Shown here piece after piece: positions 8,643 through 21,075 of a DNA stretch of 64,000 bases. A program made the position numbers and the translations under genes. The notes below the pieces were generated by a model. The model did no database searches. It had not been told where the DNA came from and was given only the letters and a program-made list of their open reading frames with translations. Origin of the DNA: Lepus europaeus (lineage: Eukaryota > Chordata > Mammalia > Lagomorpha > Leporidae); NCBI RefSeq assembly GCF_033115175.1, contig NC_084840.1, forward strand, positions 79,127,179-79,191,178, read 5' to 3'. Within the stretch, counting starts at the first letter, position 1. Each line of letters opens with the position of its first letter.

Positions 8643-8690
8643 ACTTTGAAACTCACCCCCAGGGCCCCACCATCCTACACTGACAGTGGA
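8643..8690. repeat. Minisatellite, continuation after retrocopy
   Basis: 'CCCCCAGGGCCCCACCATCC' followed by 'TACACTGACAGTGG' is the same unit as at 6738-8048 and marks the original right end of the array. Confidence 0.85.
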
Positions 8691-9061
8691 TAAGACAGTT
8701 AATTTAGGTTGTGATTTTTGTGGCAAACCTCCCCATAAGTGATATTATGTCCTTCTCAGTACATTGGATCAGGAGATACATGATGTTGACTTGCTCTATC
8801 TTTGGAGATGTTAATTTCATAATTTCTTAAGCTGATATCTACCATATTTCTCTACTGTAAAGTTGGTTGTTGCCTATTTATAATAAATTGTGGTGAGATG
8901 CTTTGAAACTGTAATTAAATTATTGGAAAATTTTATCCACCCATTTTAATTTTATTGATAATTATTGTCTGGCTCTGTTATTACTAGGATGTTTTCTAAA
9001 TGGCTGTTTTTACAATTGTCATTAATTTTTTGCATTAATTAGTTGTTATTTTAATTTTATT
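8691..9061 (+). mobile_element. Ancient interspersed repeat, family not assigned
   Basis: The order 'TTCTCAGTACATTGGATCAG', 'ATATTTCTCTACTGTAAAG', 'GTGGTGAGATGCTTTGAAAC' resembles a repeat seen widely in eutherian genomes ('..TTCTCCACTGTAAAGTTAC..GGGGAGATACTTTGAGAC..'). I cannot name the family with certainty. Confidence 0.45.
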
Positions 9062-9362
9062 TTTTAAAAGATTGATTTACTTTATCCAAAAGTTACAGTT
9101 ACAGAGAGAGAGGGGGAGAGTAAGAGGAGTTTTCCAACTGCTGGTTCACTCTTCAAATGGCCACAAAAGCCAGGGCTGAGTGAGGCCATAAACAGAAGCC
9201 AGGAGCCTCATCTGGGTCTGTTACATGAGTGCAGGGGCCCATGTACATGGCCATTCCACTGCATTCTCAGGCACATCACTAGGGAGCTTGATTAGAAGTG
9301 GAGCAGCCAAGATTCCAATCTGTACCCATATGGGATGCTGGCATTGCAGGCAGCAGTTTAAC
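9062..9362 (-). mobile_element. C-SINE, head missing
   Basis: Reverse C-SINE with the 'AAGATTGATTTACTTTATCC' tail side, a (GA)n tract, 'GTGCAGGGGCCCATGTACAT' core and 'CCCATATGGGATGCTGGCAT'. It stops at 'CAGCAGTTTAACCTG' without the final CGCCACAGCGCCGGCCCC part, where an L1 tail begins. Confidence 0.85.
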
Positions 9363-9862
9363 CTGATTACAGTCATAGTCTTACACTTTGACTATGACCT
9401 TGTCTGAATAAGATCGAAGTTGGTGAACTCAAAAGGCTTCCATAGCCTTGGAAACTCATGACAAGAGCCTAGGGAGATTACTGATGCCATAAACAAGAGT
9501 GTCAAATTGTTAAGTCAACAACAGGAATCACTGTGTACTTACTCCTCATGTGGGATCTCTGTCCTTAATGTGTTGTCCAAGGTTAATTAATGCTATAACT
9601 AGTACTGAAACAGTATTTTACACTTTATGTTCTGTGTGGGTGCAAACTGATGAAGTCTTTACTTAATATATACTAAATTGATCTTCTGTATATAAAGATA
9701 ATTGAAAATGAATCTTGATGTGAATGGAATGGGAGAGGGAGTGGGAGATGGGAGGGGTGCGAATGGGAGGGAAATTATGGGGGTGGGGAAGCCATTATAA
9801 TCCATAAACTGTACTTTGGAAATTTATATTTACTAAATAAAAGTTAAAAAATAAAAGTGTTC
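9363..9862 (+). mobile_element. L1 3' UTR, 5'-truncated insertion
   Basis: It matches the plus-strand L1 3' UTR at 43312-44010 phrase by phrase: ACTTTGACTATGACC, GGCTTCCATAGCC, GTGTCAAATTGTTAAGTC, TTCTGTATATAAAGA, a G-rich purine tract, and TATTTACTAAATAAAAG before the A-rich tail. No ORF2 remains. Confidence 0.92.
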
Positions 9863-10369
9863 CTTCTCCTCCAACTATTTATTCACTTTTATAACAATAG
9901 AAGCTCATAGAATTTTATTATACTCAACAAATTAAAATATGCTGCTATTTAAATACTCAACTCCTGTATTTGACCAGTGGGAGCCATTCAGGCTGGTTTC
10001 TGTATCCTTTTGAATTCTCTCCATTAATCTAATCATTTCCTTATTTACTGGCATTATTAAATGTTCCAATGTCATTTCTAAATATTAGTCTTTTTCTTCC
10101 AGTCTGGAAGAAACCATTGCACTGTAAACCTGTTTCCTTGCAATGAAGAATACCCAGAAAATAAGATGTAGGTGAGAGGATTACAGCACTTACTTTAGTC
10201 TAATCATATTTTAGTCTTAATCTTATGATTCCTTCAATTCTAGAATATATAAACATGTAGTTTTAGGATGTTAATCCATACTGCTGTAGAAATCAAACAT
10301 AGTAGAACTCATTGTCTATTCATAGTTTTATCTGTCTTTATACTGAAGTATCATAATCACAATGAAAAT
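9863..10369. other. Unassigned AT-rich sequence
   Basis: No gene or clear repeat was recognised. A short open frame starting at 10268 is unconvincing and enters an L1 fragment. Confidence 0.5.
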
Positions 10370-10520
10370 AACTGCCCTGTAGTATGTCTTGAAATCTATG
10401 CTGTGATGCCTCTGGCTTTGTTTTTGTTGTATAATATTGCTTTAGCTATTTGGGTACTCCTGTGTTTCCATATGAATGTCAGCATCATTTTTAAATGATT
10501 TATTTATCTGAAAGAACGAT

Positions 10521-10562
<42 letters not shown>

Positions 10563-11095
10563 CCTCCACCCACTATCCCATTCCCCAGATGGCTGTAGTG
10601 GCCAGCACTATGCTGATCCAAAGCCAGGACCCAGGAGCCTCCTTCGAGTTTCCCATGTTGGTGTAGGGGCCCAAGGACCTGGGCCATCCTCCACTGCTTT
10701 CCCAGGCCACAGCAGAGAGCTGGACCAGAAGTGGAGCAGCCTGGACCCAAAACTGAGCCTGCATGAGAAGCCAGCACTACAGACCAGGGCTTTAACCTGC
10801 TGCACCACAATGCCAGCCCCAGCACCATTTGTTCTTTATCTGAGAATTTTCTTTGTATTTTGATTGATATCCCACTGAACCCGTAAATTGCTTTCAGAAG
10901 TAAGGACATTTTGATGATATTGATTCTTCCAGTCCAGGAACATGGAACATTTTTCCATTTTTTGTATATTCTTCCATTTTCTTCTTTAATGTTTTGTAAT
11001 TCTCATCATAGAGATCTTTGACATTCTTGGGGCACACTTGTTTTACATTTTCTTTATTTCTGAAGACTTATAATTGGCCTATCACTTTAAAATTC
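10370..11095 (-). mobile_element. L1 ORF2 fragment, inverted 5' part
   Basis: The minus strand encodes MSLLLKAIYGFSGISIKI, the counterpart of [18 protein letters not shown] in the L1 ORF2 region downstream of reverse transcriptase. A C-SINE (10493-10822) splits it. It points away from the plus-strand L1 tail at 11096-11640, the arrangement made by 5' inversion during L1 insertion. Confidence 0.82.
10493..10822 (-). mobile_element. C-SINE with long (GA)n
   Basis: Reverse C-SINE inserted in the inverted L1 piece. It has a long uninterrupted (GA)n at 10527-10560, 'GTAGGGGCCCAAGGACCTGG' and 'CTGCACCACAATGCCAGCCC'. A short candidate flank repeat is AGCATCATTT / AGCACCATTT. Confidence 0.92.
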
Positions 11096-11640
11096 CCAAG
11101 CACTAGATTGAGACATTGTTATCTTAGGTTTCAGATCATCAACTGATAACTGGATAAAGAAAATGTGATACACACAGACACACACACACACAAATATGGA
11201 ATAATACTCAGCCAAAAAAAGGAATGAAATTCTGACTTTTGCAGCAAAATGGTTGCAACTGGAAATCATTATGCTTAGTGAAATAAGCCAGTCCAAAAAA
11301 GACAAATTTCATATTTTTTTCTGATATGTGTCAGTTAACATAGAATACAAAAAAGGTACAAAAATGAAACTGACATCTTGGTATACAATTATTGTTTTTA
11401 TAACTTTTTTATACTCCTGTGGATCTTTAGTCTTTCTACTTTTTTACTTGTTGAATAATAAAGTTAGTAATGAATAAAGCCTGTGATTAAAGAGGGGAAT
11501 TAACTTTTGTCTTTGAAAAAATTAAAGAAAAAAGGAAAGAAAGGAATGAATGGGGGGGGGAAGTATGGTTATCATCAGATTTGTAGCTATGAAATACATG
11601 AAACGTCTCTTTATATTAATAAATTTTTTTGAATTAAACT
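11096..11640 (+). mobile_element. L1 3' end (ORF2 C-terminus and 3' UTR)
   Basis: Starting at 'GGATAAAGAAAATGTG' the plus strand follows the end of ORF2 (AATATGGAATAATACTCAGC, 'AAGCCAGTCCAAA') and then an older-type L1 3' UTR. A (CA)n at 11170-11191 has grown inside it. With 10370-11095 it forms one 5'-inverted L1 insertion. Confidence 0.75.
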
Positions 11641-12578
11641 GCATAGGATATCCATGACTTAGGAGACTGCAAATTTTCTGCATTTTTAAAGGTGTTTAAA
11701 GACTATTTATCTATATCCATTATAGCTCTTTGTGATTCTATTTCCACTTCTTCTGAAATTTCCATTGATAAACACAATCATCAAAATACAATGTGTGTTG
11801 AAAGTCCATGTGTCTATTTTTCATATTATATTTGAATTTGTTACTATTACCTGAGTACATTGTCAGTAGACTAACTCATGTCAGTTCTTGCACAGAAAAC
11901 TTCAGACTACCTTAGTTTTCCTTATCAGTTTTAGGCCACCACTTCTCTAAATTCAGGTGTACAATCAAATATTATGGTCACAGTATCTGAGCACCATCTA
12001 TGGCCAATTTCATCTCTCTCATTAGCAGATTGCATTTTAGCCTTATGGACAATATATTGAGCTCACTTTTTAAAAAAATATTCTAGTAGTCTAGACCAAC
12101 TCCAGCTCTGTGAACCTGTGGGCATGATGACATAAATTTTCATTGTGAGTTCATCATCAGCTCCGACATCCTATAAGCTGTCCTGGAAACCTTCAGATTC
12201 ACAGTGCCTCCAAGCCATCTTAGTCAAGGGTAACAATTCTCCACACATGTGTGTGTACACATATATGATTCTGGTATTTATAGAGCTCTGAATTATTACT
12301 TGATTATTCTAGTTTTCCAACTATTCAAATTATCTAATGTGGATCTAGATACTGGTACATGTACTGTCAATTATGTTGTTAAGTATCAGGATCTTGATGT
12401 GAACTTGGATCTCAGAATTATATTTAGTTGATAGTTTCTTTAATTTTAGAGGTTAGCAGAAAGGGGGATATAGAGAGACAGAGTATGTGCTACAATGTGG
12501 TGGGTCACTCCACATTGCTGTAATGACAAGGAACTGGATTATTATGGAACTCTGAAATATCCTTTTCTGATGTTGAAT

Positions 12579-12625
12579 AAATTATATATATATACATATA
12601 TATGTATATATATGTATATAATTAT
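12579..12625. repeat. (TA)n-type microsatellite
   Basis: An alternating TATATA/CATATATATG tract of about 45 bases. Confidence 0.9.
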
Positions 12626-12854
12626 TAAGCAAACAAAAGCCAATGCTAGAACTACACCTGTTGTGATTTTTCTTGGCTTTATATGGCAAGATTATTGAGA
12701 TACACAAAATCTTGTTAATTTTCTTTTCCACTTTTATGTATAAAATTAATCAGAAGGGTTTTGGGCACATATTGTCACTCTCCATTTCAAGGTGATATGT
12801 TTTGCCTTTTTTCCAGTGGGTTATATGAGTCTAAATAAACCTTTTATTTGTTTA

Positions 12855-13163
12855 TTGTTTTTTAAACTTTATTTTATTTATATGAAAGACAGAGTTACCA
12901 AGAGAGAGACAGAGAGAGAGGTCTTCCATCCTCTGGCTCAATCCTCAAATGGTCACAGTGACCAGAGCTGAGCCAGGAGCTTCTTCCAGGTCTCCCACAT
13001 GAGTGCAGGGGGTCCAAGGACTTGGGCCATCCTCTTCTGCTTTCCCAGGCCATAGCAGAGAGCTGGATCAGAAGTCGATCAGTTGGGACTTGAACCAGTG
13101 CCCATATGGGATGCTGGCACTGCAGGCTGGGGCTTTAACTCACTGTACCACAGAGCCAGCCCC
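12855..13163 (-). mobile_element. C-SINE
   Basis: Reverse C-SINE from 'TTATTTTATTTATATGAAAG' through 'GTGCAGGGGGTCCAAGGAC' to 'TGTACCACAGAGCCAGCCCC'. The GA tract is short. Confidence 0.92.
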
Positions 13164-13429
13164 TGTTGATATTTTTACAGTATAGCTGTAGATGCCAGTA
13201 TCTTTCATTTAAGAGATTTTTTTGGTAACTGGCATGATATTTTCTTTACTTACTGTTGATTTTTTCTGTTATTTCTTGTTTTGTGTACATCTAATGCATA
13301 GTGCTTCACCCAATTCTCTTGTGTTTGTCATGGTATTATTGCTCCTACATTGTTGTTTACCACTATTTCCAGTCATCAGAATATAGATTATATACTGACA
13401 CGTACATTCCTTTTTAATTTTTATCTGTT

Positions 13430-13700
13430 ATATTAAAAAATAGATTTAATGTATTTCATATATACAGTTCTAAGAAGACAACCATACTTCCACCCTCCTT
13501 CCCTGTATCCCCTCTCTTTCTTTTACTTCTTTTTTTCTTTAACTTTTGCAATAACATACTCTCAATTTACTATATAATTACAAGTGTAATGCACCACTAT
13601 CATAATTTTCAACAAATAAAAAGTAGAAAGATCACTGTTTCATTTCTATAATATGTATACATCAATGATGTGTAGTATAAGCCAATCTGAGTACACGGAA
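13430..13700 (-). mobile_element. Old L1 3' end
   Basis: 'TTAATGTATTTCATATATAC' followed by a C/T-rich tract 'CCACCCTCCTTCCCTGTATC' is the minus-strand form of an older L1 3' UTR with its purine tract. A related piece lies at 29735. The inner limit is unclear. Confidence 0.5.
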
Positions 13701-13842
13701 CTACAGATAATCATGGTTACCTTTTATTGTTGGTTTAACAAATTCCATGAAAATTTTCTGGAAATAAAATAATTTATTGGACTCTTATCCAACAAATATC
13801 TTTACATCTGCTGATCACACTATAATTTAACCTATATTATCA

Positions 13843-13875
13843 GTCTCTCTCTCTCTCTCTATATATATATATAAC
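13843..13875. repeat. (TC)n(TA)n microsatellite
   Basis: TCTCTCTCTCTCTC is followed directly by TATATATATATA. Confidence 0.9.
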
Positions 13876-15093
13876 ATATAATCAGTCAATTATGATCGCC
13901 AAAACATAGTATATATTATTAAATATGCATTATTTTAGATATCATTGTTTTAAAGCACTTGTGTGATCCATTTTTATCATTAATATCCTATTGTGAATCA
14001 GTCCTTCTATTATTAATCCCAGGCCTAACGTGGCTTTCCATTTGTGACATTGACCTGATGGAAATAATCTAAAGTGTCATTGCAACTATTTCATGTTCCC
14101 AGATTCTTTGAGTCATCTTAACCCATTCAATATTTCTCAGTTCTCAAGGGATACATTATTTTAATTTGGCTGGAATTCTATAGGATTATAAGTTGAATTG
14201 TCATTTTGAATTTTCAAAGTGTATCTATAAAAACAACTATCTTTGTTGATGATGTTCCTGGTAATTTCCAAGATCTTTGCTTTATTTCCATTCACTTTTT
14301 CTCCTTATTTTGCACTTTAAATGTAATTGAATTAACTATTTTTCAACAAATATGTGCTTATCATTTTATTATTATAAAATAACAGTTCTATCAGTAATGA
14401 CAGTATAATTTATACACTAATAAGCAAAAAGGTTTTAATCTTTACTTTCTATTTGTATTGCCAAATTACATCATCAAATCATAGTGTTTACCAATGCTAG
14501 CACTGTGAATGTGTGACTATGTTTGCTAGGTTTTTCATTTTGCTGTCAATTCACTCAAAATTCTGGAAGAAAATAAGCAATTTTTATCTTCAAAACTTCT
14601 CAGAGACATCTAAGGCCAAACTCTTTGACTGTTTCAAGGATGTTTTTCACACTTTATGGATTTTTTATGAGACTACATTCTTATTGATGTTGAAAATTTC
14701 AATAGCATAGTTCTCGGTGCTCATGTGGTTCCTTTAAGATCACTCTGGAAGGGGCAAGACCTGTTCTGGATTTTATTTCCTGCAAATCTTTATATGATTA
14801 GATCATATTTTATTGGCATTCACTGTTCCTGCCAAAATACTTTATATGACAATATCATTTTATCACAATTAAATATGTTATTGTCTTTGAATTCAATGAT
14901 ATTACCCACATATAATTTCATTTCTTAGTGTATCTTGATCCAGCATCAAGAGTCTGTAGATGTCTTCAATGACTTTTTCATTGTAAGATTACTAGCCTTC
15001 TGAAAAATGTCTAAGTTTTCTTGGAATCCTTCATGTATACAGTATCTCTGAATGTTCTGACACCAATGTACTTGTTCTTGCTATTAGAATCTC

Positions 15094-15155
15094 ACTTTTT
15101 TTTAAAGATTCATCAATTTATTTGAAAGTCACAGTTTCACAGAGAGAGGAGAGGC

Positions 15156-15198
<43 letters not shown>

Positions 15199-15459
15199 TT
15201 CTTTCATCCGATGGTTCACTCCCCAATTGGCTGCAATGGCCAGAGCTGTGCTGGTCCAAAGCCAGGAGCCAGGAGTTTCTTCTGGGTCTCCCACGCTGGT
15301 GCAGGGGCCCAAGGACCTGGGCCATCCTCCACTGCTTTCCCAGGCCACAGCAGAGAGCTGGATCAGAAGAGGAGCAGCTGGGACTAGAACTGGCACCCAT
15401 ATGGGATGCTGACATCTCAAGCCAGGGCGTTAACCTGCTGTGCCACAGTGCTGGCCCCA
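15094..15459 (-). mobile_element. C-SINE with long (GA)n
   Basis: Reverse C-SINE: 'AAAGATTCATCAATTTATTT', a (GA)n of about 30 bases at 15165-15195, 'CCCATATGGGATGCTGACAT' and 'GTGCCACAGTGCTGGCCCC'. Confidence 0.94.
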
Positions 15460-15805
15460 GATTCTCACATTTTTGAAACCATTTTGTGATTTTTGGGAAT
15501 TCCAAATTTATCACTGGTATTGAAATTTTTGATAGCACCAGTCAACACAAGAGAATCTTTCCATTAGGATTCTTCTATAAAGTAGCATTGTCTTAAGTTC
15601 CCATACTATGTAATGGTTTTTAAAAATAATTTCAAAGCACTTTTGACTACATTCTCTTATATTTGTTTTCCATTTGGTAATTACTCCTACAAAATGACTG
15701 AGTTCTACACAAAGTAATCACAATATATACAGTGATATAAATAATACTTTTTCTTTATTTTCACTTGATTTTACTACTGTCACCAGTGTATATCATGTTT
15801 CCTTT

Positions 15806-15855
15806 TTTTACAAGATTTATTTATTTTATTTGAAAGAGTTACACAGAGAGAGGAG

Positions 15856-15910
<55 letters not shown>

Positions 15911-16118
15911 CTTTCATCCGAACCAGGAGCCAGGAGCTTCTTTCAGGTCTCCCATGTGGGTGCAGGGGCCCAAGGACTTGGACCATCTTCTGCTGCTTTC
16001 CCAGGCCATAGCAGAGAGCTGGATAGGAAGTGGAGCAGCCGGGACTCAAACCGGCATCCATATGGGATGCCCGCCCTTCAGGCCAGGGTGTTACCCTGCT
16101 GCCCCACAGCACTGGGCC
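15806..16118 (-). mobile_element. C-SINE with very long (GA)n
   Basis: Reverse C-SINE with an uninterrupted (GA)n of about 48 bases (15860-15907), a likely hypervariable site. The segment between the GA tract and 'AACCAGGAGCCAGGAGCTTC' is shortened by about 45 bases relative to neighbours. Confidence 0.93.
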
Positions 16119-17247
16119 CTCATCAGTTTCCTAATGTAAACAAATATGAAATTACAGATTTTTTTAATTGAGATATTATCAACTCAGTGAAAATGTTGAA
16201 GTTTTCCTGGATATTTTCATGCGCAAAATTTTTCAGGACCATTTATATAAAGTATGTTCTTTCTCCCATTCAAATCCATTTCCTTTCACTGTTTCTGGAT
16301 TCTGATGAGATTCAATTTAACATTGGTTTTGAAGTATCCCTGAGTGTCATTCTTTTGTCACATTTTTTCTTCATGTTAAGAAGTGATGTTTGCTTGTTTT
16401 TAAATCTCCAGTTTTATAATATTTATTCTTTAGTGCAATTTTAATTATTTCTCACCAAATTTCATTATACTGGCTTGATATCCTATTATTTATTATGACT
16501 CCAACAGAATACTGACAGTAATAACTATATATTACATGACAATGTGAAACTTTTTTTGCTTTTAGCTTTTTCTTATTTTTATTACTACCATGTGTGCAAA
16601 CCATCATTATCACAGTGTGTGCCAATCCCAGTATTGTGAATAGAGAAATATTGTTTTTTTTTCCCACTGGGAGATGATGAACTCAATGAAAATTCTGTAG
16701 TTTGTCCTGGTATTGTTCACAAACACAGTTGCTCAAAGATGTCTAGTTCTGAAGTAGTGATTAATCCTATGAAACTCATATAATTTTTACACTCTAAAGA
16801 TTTTTATCATATGCTAAACTGACCGCTTTGTTTGAAAGTGTTCGTGAACTCAATCTAGATATTTTAACTATGTTTAATAATCTTCTGTTGAGTGCATGAT
16901 TTTCTCTGGATTTAATTTCTTTCATTTTTCAATATTATGTTTAAATACATTTTTAAAAGTTTTATACATATTAGATCTTCCTTTATAACTACTTATCACT
17001 ACTATTGTTACCATTTCACTTACAATTTACAGTATTCAAAATATTTTGTTATAACATAACATTACCATTTTATTTTTGTCATTCAAAAGAATACTATTTC
17101 CATGTCTATTATCAATATCCTAATGTCTGTCAATACTAGCATAGTGAAGCTCTGACCATCTTGGATGAACAATCCATGTGACATCCAAACTTGATGATAT
17201 TTATGTACATTCTCCTGACAATGTACATATTCATATTTATTTTTATT

Positions 17248-17580
17248 ACTTTTTAAAAATTTAGATAGTGATACAAGGAGGTGGAGAAAGATACAGAGAG
17301 AGAGAAAAGTGAGAGACACAGATATTTTATCTAATGGTTTATCCCCAAATTGCTGCACCATCCAGGGCTGGGCAAGACCCAACCCAGTTGCCATGAAATT
17401 CAAAAAGCCTCCCATGTGGGTGGTGGCAGGCACTCAAGAACATTAGCTAACATCTGCTCCCTCCCAAGAACATTAGAAATGACCTGTATCTAAAGCTGTG
17501 TAGCTAGGACTCAAATGGTCACTCTGATATGGGATGTAGCCATTGTAGATAGTAGCTTACCCCACTGAATTGGGACACCT
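17248..17580 (-). mobile_element. Old, diverged C-SINE-like element
   Basis: Reverse orientation: 'AGATACAGAGAGAGAGAAA', 'TGGTTTATCCCCAAATTGC', then an irregular core with a repeated 'AAGAACATTAG' (about 17438 and 17467), and 'GATATGGGATGTAGCCATTG'. It is more diverged than the other copies. Confidence 0.65.
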
Positions 17581-17624
17581 ACACTGTATACAATCTCTCA
17601 GATCAATGCAACCCTTAACTTTTT

Positions 17625-17945
17625 CTCTTTTTAAAGATTTATTTATTTATTTATTTATTTGAAAGGTAGAGTTGAGAGAGAGAATCTTCCATCCACTGGT
17701 TTACTCCTCCTATGTCTGCAGCTGTAGGAGCTGGGCCAGTCCAAAGTCAGGAGCCATGAGCTTCTTTCAGGTCTGCCACATGGGTGCAGGGGCCTAAACA
17801 CTTGGGCCATCCTTTGCTGCTTTCCCATACCATTAGCAGGGAGCTTTATTGGAAGTGGAACAGCCAGGACTTGAACCAGTACCCATATGGAATGTTGGTG
17901 CTGCAGGCGTAAGCTTCACCTTCTATGCCATACACTAGTCCCAAC
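17625..17945 (-). mobile_element. C-SINE
   Basis: Reverse C-SINE with (ATTT)n at its tail (17636-17660), 'GTGCAGGGGCCTAAACACTT', 'CCCATATGGAATGTTGGTGC' and a degraded head. Confidence 0.9.
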
Positions 17946-18814
17946 CCTCCTCCCTTTCAAGATGATGTGTTCTTTACCTTTTCTGTAGTTGAATTTCATG
18001 GTAAATCCTTATATTGTGAAATCAGCAAGTATAGTTGTTGGTGCACATATTTTTTCTTAAATATTATCCTAATAAATGCCCTGATGTTTACTTGATTTAA
18101 CTATTTTAGCCTTTTTGTAATTATCTAATTATTATTCTTCAATTGTAATGGAACATAAATTGCTTTTATTGGCTCTTAATCTATCATTGCTCCTACATCA
18201 TTGCTCAGCACTACTTCCAGTAATTAGCATATAATTTGTAACAGCTGTATTCATTTTGTTTTATTTATCATTATCACCCATATGAATCATCAATATCATA
18301 GTGAAAGCAAATTACGACAATATGATATCACCAAAAAAATGAAAATTTCTGTTTCCTTAACAATTTTATGTACACAGCTTTTAAAATCTTCTCCAGTATA
18401 ATCATTTTCACATTCCAGGTCATATATTTTTAAGTCTTTCTTTAGTTCTGATAACCCACAAATTATCCTATTGTTTTGAACTCAGTGATGTAGTGCTGCT
18501 TACAAGTATGCTTCCTTCAAGATTTATTGGATATTCTGCATGCTTTCACTTTATGTTTCATTCATTTCTGTTTTCCCTTGAATTTTGATGTGAATGTAAT
18601 TAAATTTTTCACCAAATAGTCATTATAACTAACTGGTTGTCAGTTTCTCAATGCTTCCACCTATAAATTGAGTTTTTACTTACAATAAACAATATATATT
18701 AACAACTGCAACCCTTTTGTATGTTTAGGTTTATCTTTGAATTTATTTCCAACAGATGTGTACATCATATATATTCTGTCAGCCATTCCACCCACTGTGC
18801 ACCTCAGGACATCT

Positions 18815-19604
18815 TGCTCACATTTTTTTTTAACTTTTATTTAATGAATATAAATTTCCAGTGTACAGCTTATGTGTTACAATGGCTTCCCCCCTCCCAT
18901 AACTTCCCTCCCACCCACAACCCTCCCCTTTCCCTCTCCCTCTCCCCTTCCATTCACATCAAGATTCATTTTCAATTCTCTTTATATACAGAAGATCAGT
19001 TTAGTATATATTAGGTAAAGATTTCAACAGTTTGCCCCATATAGCAACACACAGTGAAAAAACTACCGTTGGAGTACTAGTTATAGCATCACTTCACCTT
19101 AGACAACACATTAAGGACAGATCCCACATGGGGTGTAAGTACACAGTGTACAGCACATAAAAGACAGAGATCCAACATAATATTTTTTTTTAATTTTTTT
19201 TTGACAGGCAGAGTGGACAGTGAGAGAGAGACAGAGAGAAAGGTCTTCCTTTTGCCGTTGGTTCACTCTCCAATGGCCGCTGCGGTAGCGCGCTGCGGCC
19301 GGCGCACCGCGCTGATCTAATTAATTTTGTATGCCATTTCCAATTTAACACCAGGTTGTTTTTTTTTTTTTCATTTCCAATTATCTTTATATACAGAAGA
19401 TCATTTCAGTATATAATTAGTAAAGACCTCATCAGTTTGTACCCACACAGAAACACAAAGTATAAAAATACTGTTTCAGTACTAGTTATAGCATCACTTC
19501 ACCTTAGACAACACATTAAGGACAGATCCCACATGGGGTGTAAGTACACAGTGACTCCTGTTGCTGACTTAACAATTTGACACTCCTGTTCATGCTCACA
19601 TTTT
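18815..19604 (-). mobile_element. 5'-truncated L1 3' UTR with target duplication
   Basis: Minus-strand L1 3' UTR (TTTAACTTTTATTTAATGAA, 'CCAGTGTACAGCTTATG', C/T tract, 'ACACCAGGTTGTTTTT'). It includes the same doubled 3' UTR arrangement as the L1 at 42573-44015. The 12-bp repeat TGCTCACATTTT flanks it at 18815-18826 and 19593-19604. A truncated C-SINE later inserted at 19180-19318. Confidence 0.9.
19180..19318 (-). mobile_element. Young C-SINE, truncated, inside L1 tail
   Basis: 'TTGACAGGCAGAGTGGACAG' through 'GGCCGGCGCACCGCGCTGAT' is a young-type reverse C-SINE that stops about halfway (5'-truncated). L1 sequence resumes directly on both sides. Confidence 0.92.
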
Positions 19605-19775
19605 AATTGTGAGACCACTGACACTAAATCTCTCCTAGCCACTGAATTACACACATTGCTCAGAACCAGCATAGCCTAATGGAACAATGTTCTCATTATT
19701 GGCTGTATATGTTTTGTTTATTCCTGAATTCTATATAACAGTGCCTTCCATTATTACATTTTAAAGAGTATCTCT

Positions 19776-20092
19776 AGGAGCTAGTGTTTTGGCATAGCAA
19801 GTAAAGCTGCAAATTGCAGCACTGGCATCCCTTATGGGCACCAATTTATCACCCAAGTGCCCCACTCCTGGTATAGCTCCCTGAAATTGGCCTGGGAAAG
19901 CACAAGATGATGGTCCAGCTCTCTGGGCCCTGCCACCCACGTGAAAGATCTGGAAGAAGCTCCTGGAATTGGCTGGAACCAGTGCTGGCCATTGTGTCCA
20001 TCTAGGGGTTTAACAAGCAGCTAGAAATTCTCTCTCTCTCCTTCCCCCTCTGTAACTCCTTCAAAATAAATAACTAAATCTTGAAAAATAAA
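19776..20092 (+). mobile_element. C-SINE
   Basis: Forward C-SINE with head 'AGCTAGTGTTTTGGCATAGC', 'CCTGGGAAAGCACAAGATGA' and tail 'CAAAATAAATAACTAAATCT'. Confidence 0.88.
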
Positions 20093-20167
20093 GAGTATCT
20101 CTAGATATAATTACTTTTCCTTGAAAAATTTCCTAATTATTACCATGATCTTTATTTTAAATACATA

Positions 20168-20490
20168 TGGGGGCCAGCACTATGGGGCAATGGGTTAAAG
20201 CCCCGGCCTGCAGCACTGGTATCCCATATGGGTGCCGGTTCAAGTTCCAGCTGCTCCAGTTCTAATCCAACTCTCTGCTATGGCCTGGGAAAGCAGTAGA
20301 AGGTGGCCCATGTCTTTGGGCCTCTGCATCCATGTGGGAGACCCGGATGAAGCACCTGGCTTCAGATCAGCACAGCTCTGGCTGTGGTGGTCATTTGGGA
20401 AGTGAACCAATGGGTGGAAGACATTTCTCTCTCTGGCTCTACCTCTCTCTGTTAACTCTTTCAAATAAATAAAATAAATCTTTAAAAATA
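20168..20490 (+). mobile_element. C-SINE
   Basis: Forward C-SINE with a clear head 'GGGGGCCAGCACTATGGGGC', 'CCCATATGGGTGCCGGTTCA' and tail 'CAAATAAATAAAATAAATCT'. Confidence 0.94.
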
Positions 20491-21075
20491 CATATGCTCT
20501 TTTCTTTTTTGTAATTGTAATATATTTTTTACCAAATTCCACTTTTTATATCTGCTTTTCATATTATTATTGTCCTTATCAAGTAATAAAGTCTATTTAT
20601 GGAAATGCAATATCATTTTTGAGCACTGTATATCTTTTGTATATTTGTTCATCTCTGAATTTACTGCTACCACTTGGATATATAATCATTCATGATGTTT
20701 CAGATAAATGGATTGTCCTTCCTTGAATTATCTTCATTAAATTTTTAATTATCCATTTTAATGCAACTATAATGAACTTTTATTCACCAGATACATAAGC
20801 ATGTTATTGTCATTAGAAGATTGCTCATATAATATTGCTCAGTACTAATTCTGGCAGCCAAAATATAAATTACATTTTCTGTATTTGAATTTACTACTAC
20901 CAGCAGTATATATCATAATTAACCTAGGTAAGACAATCCTAGCACTTAGAAACTTAGTCTATCTTGCTTGGCTTTTTCATTGTGGGATGAACAAACCAAA
21001 AATTTTGCTTAGGTTTCTTGGTGGCTTCCATATGTACCCCCCATGAGAACTGCCTTTTACGAATACAGTAAATCT

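Noticed and set aside
6738-8690. CRISPR-like repeat array
   Set aside because: Units are directly adjacent with no unique spacers, and the DNA is a mammalian minisatellite in a clearly eukaryotic context.
10495-10863. Arg/Glu-repeat proteins encoded at (GA)n tracts (also 15122, 15830, 21450)
   Set aside because: These are translations of the C-SINE GA microsatellite and recur at every copy.
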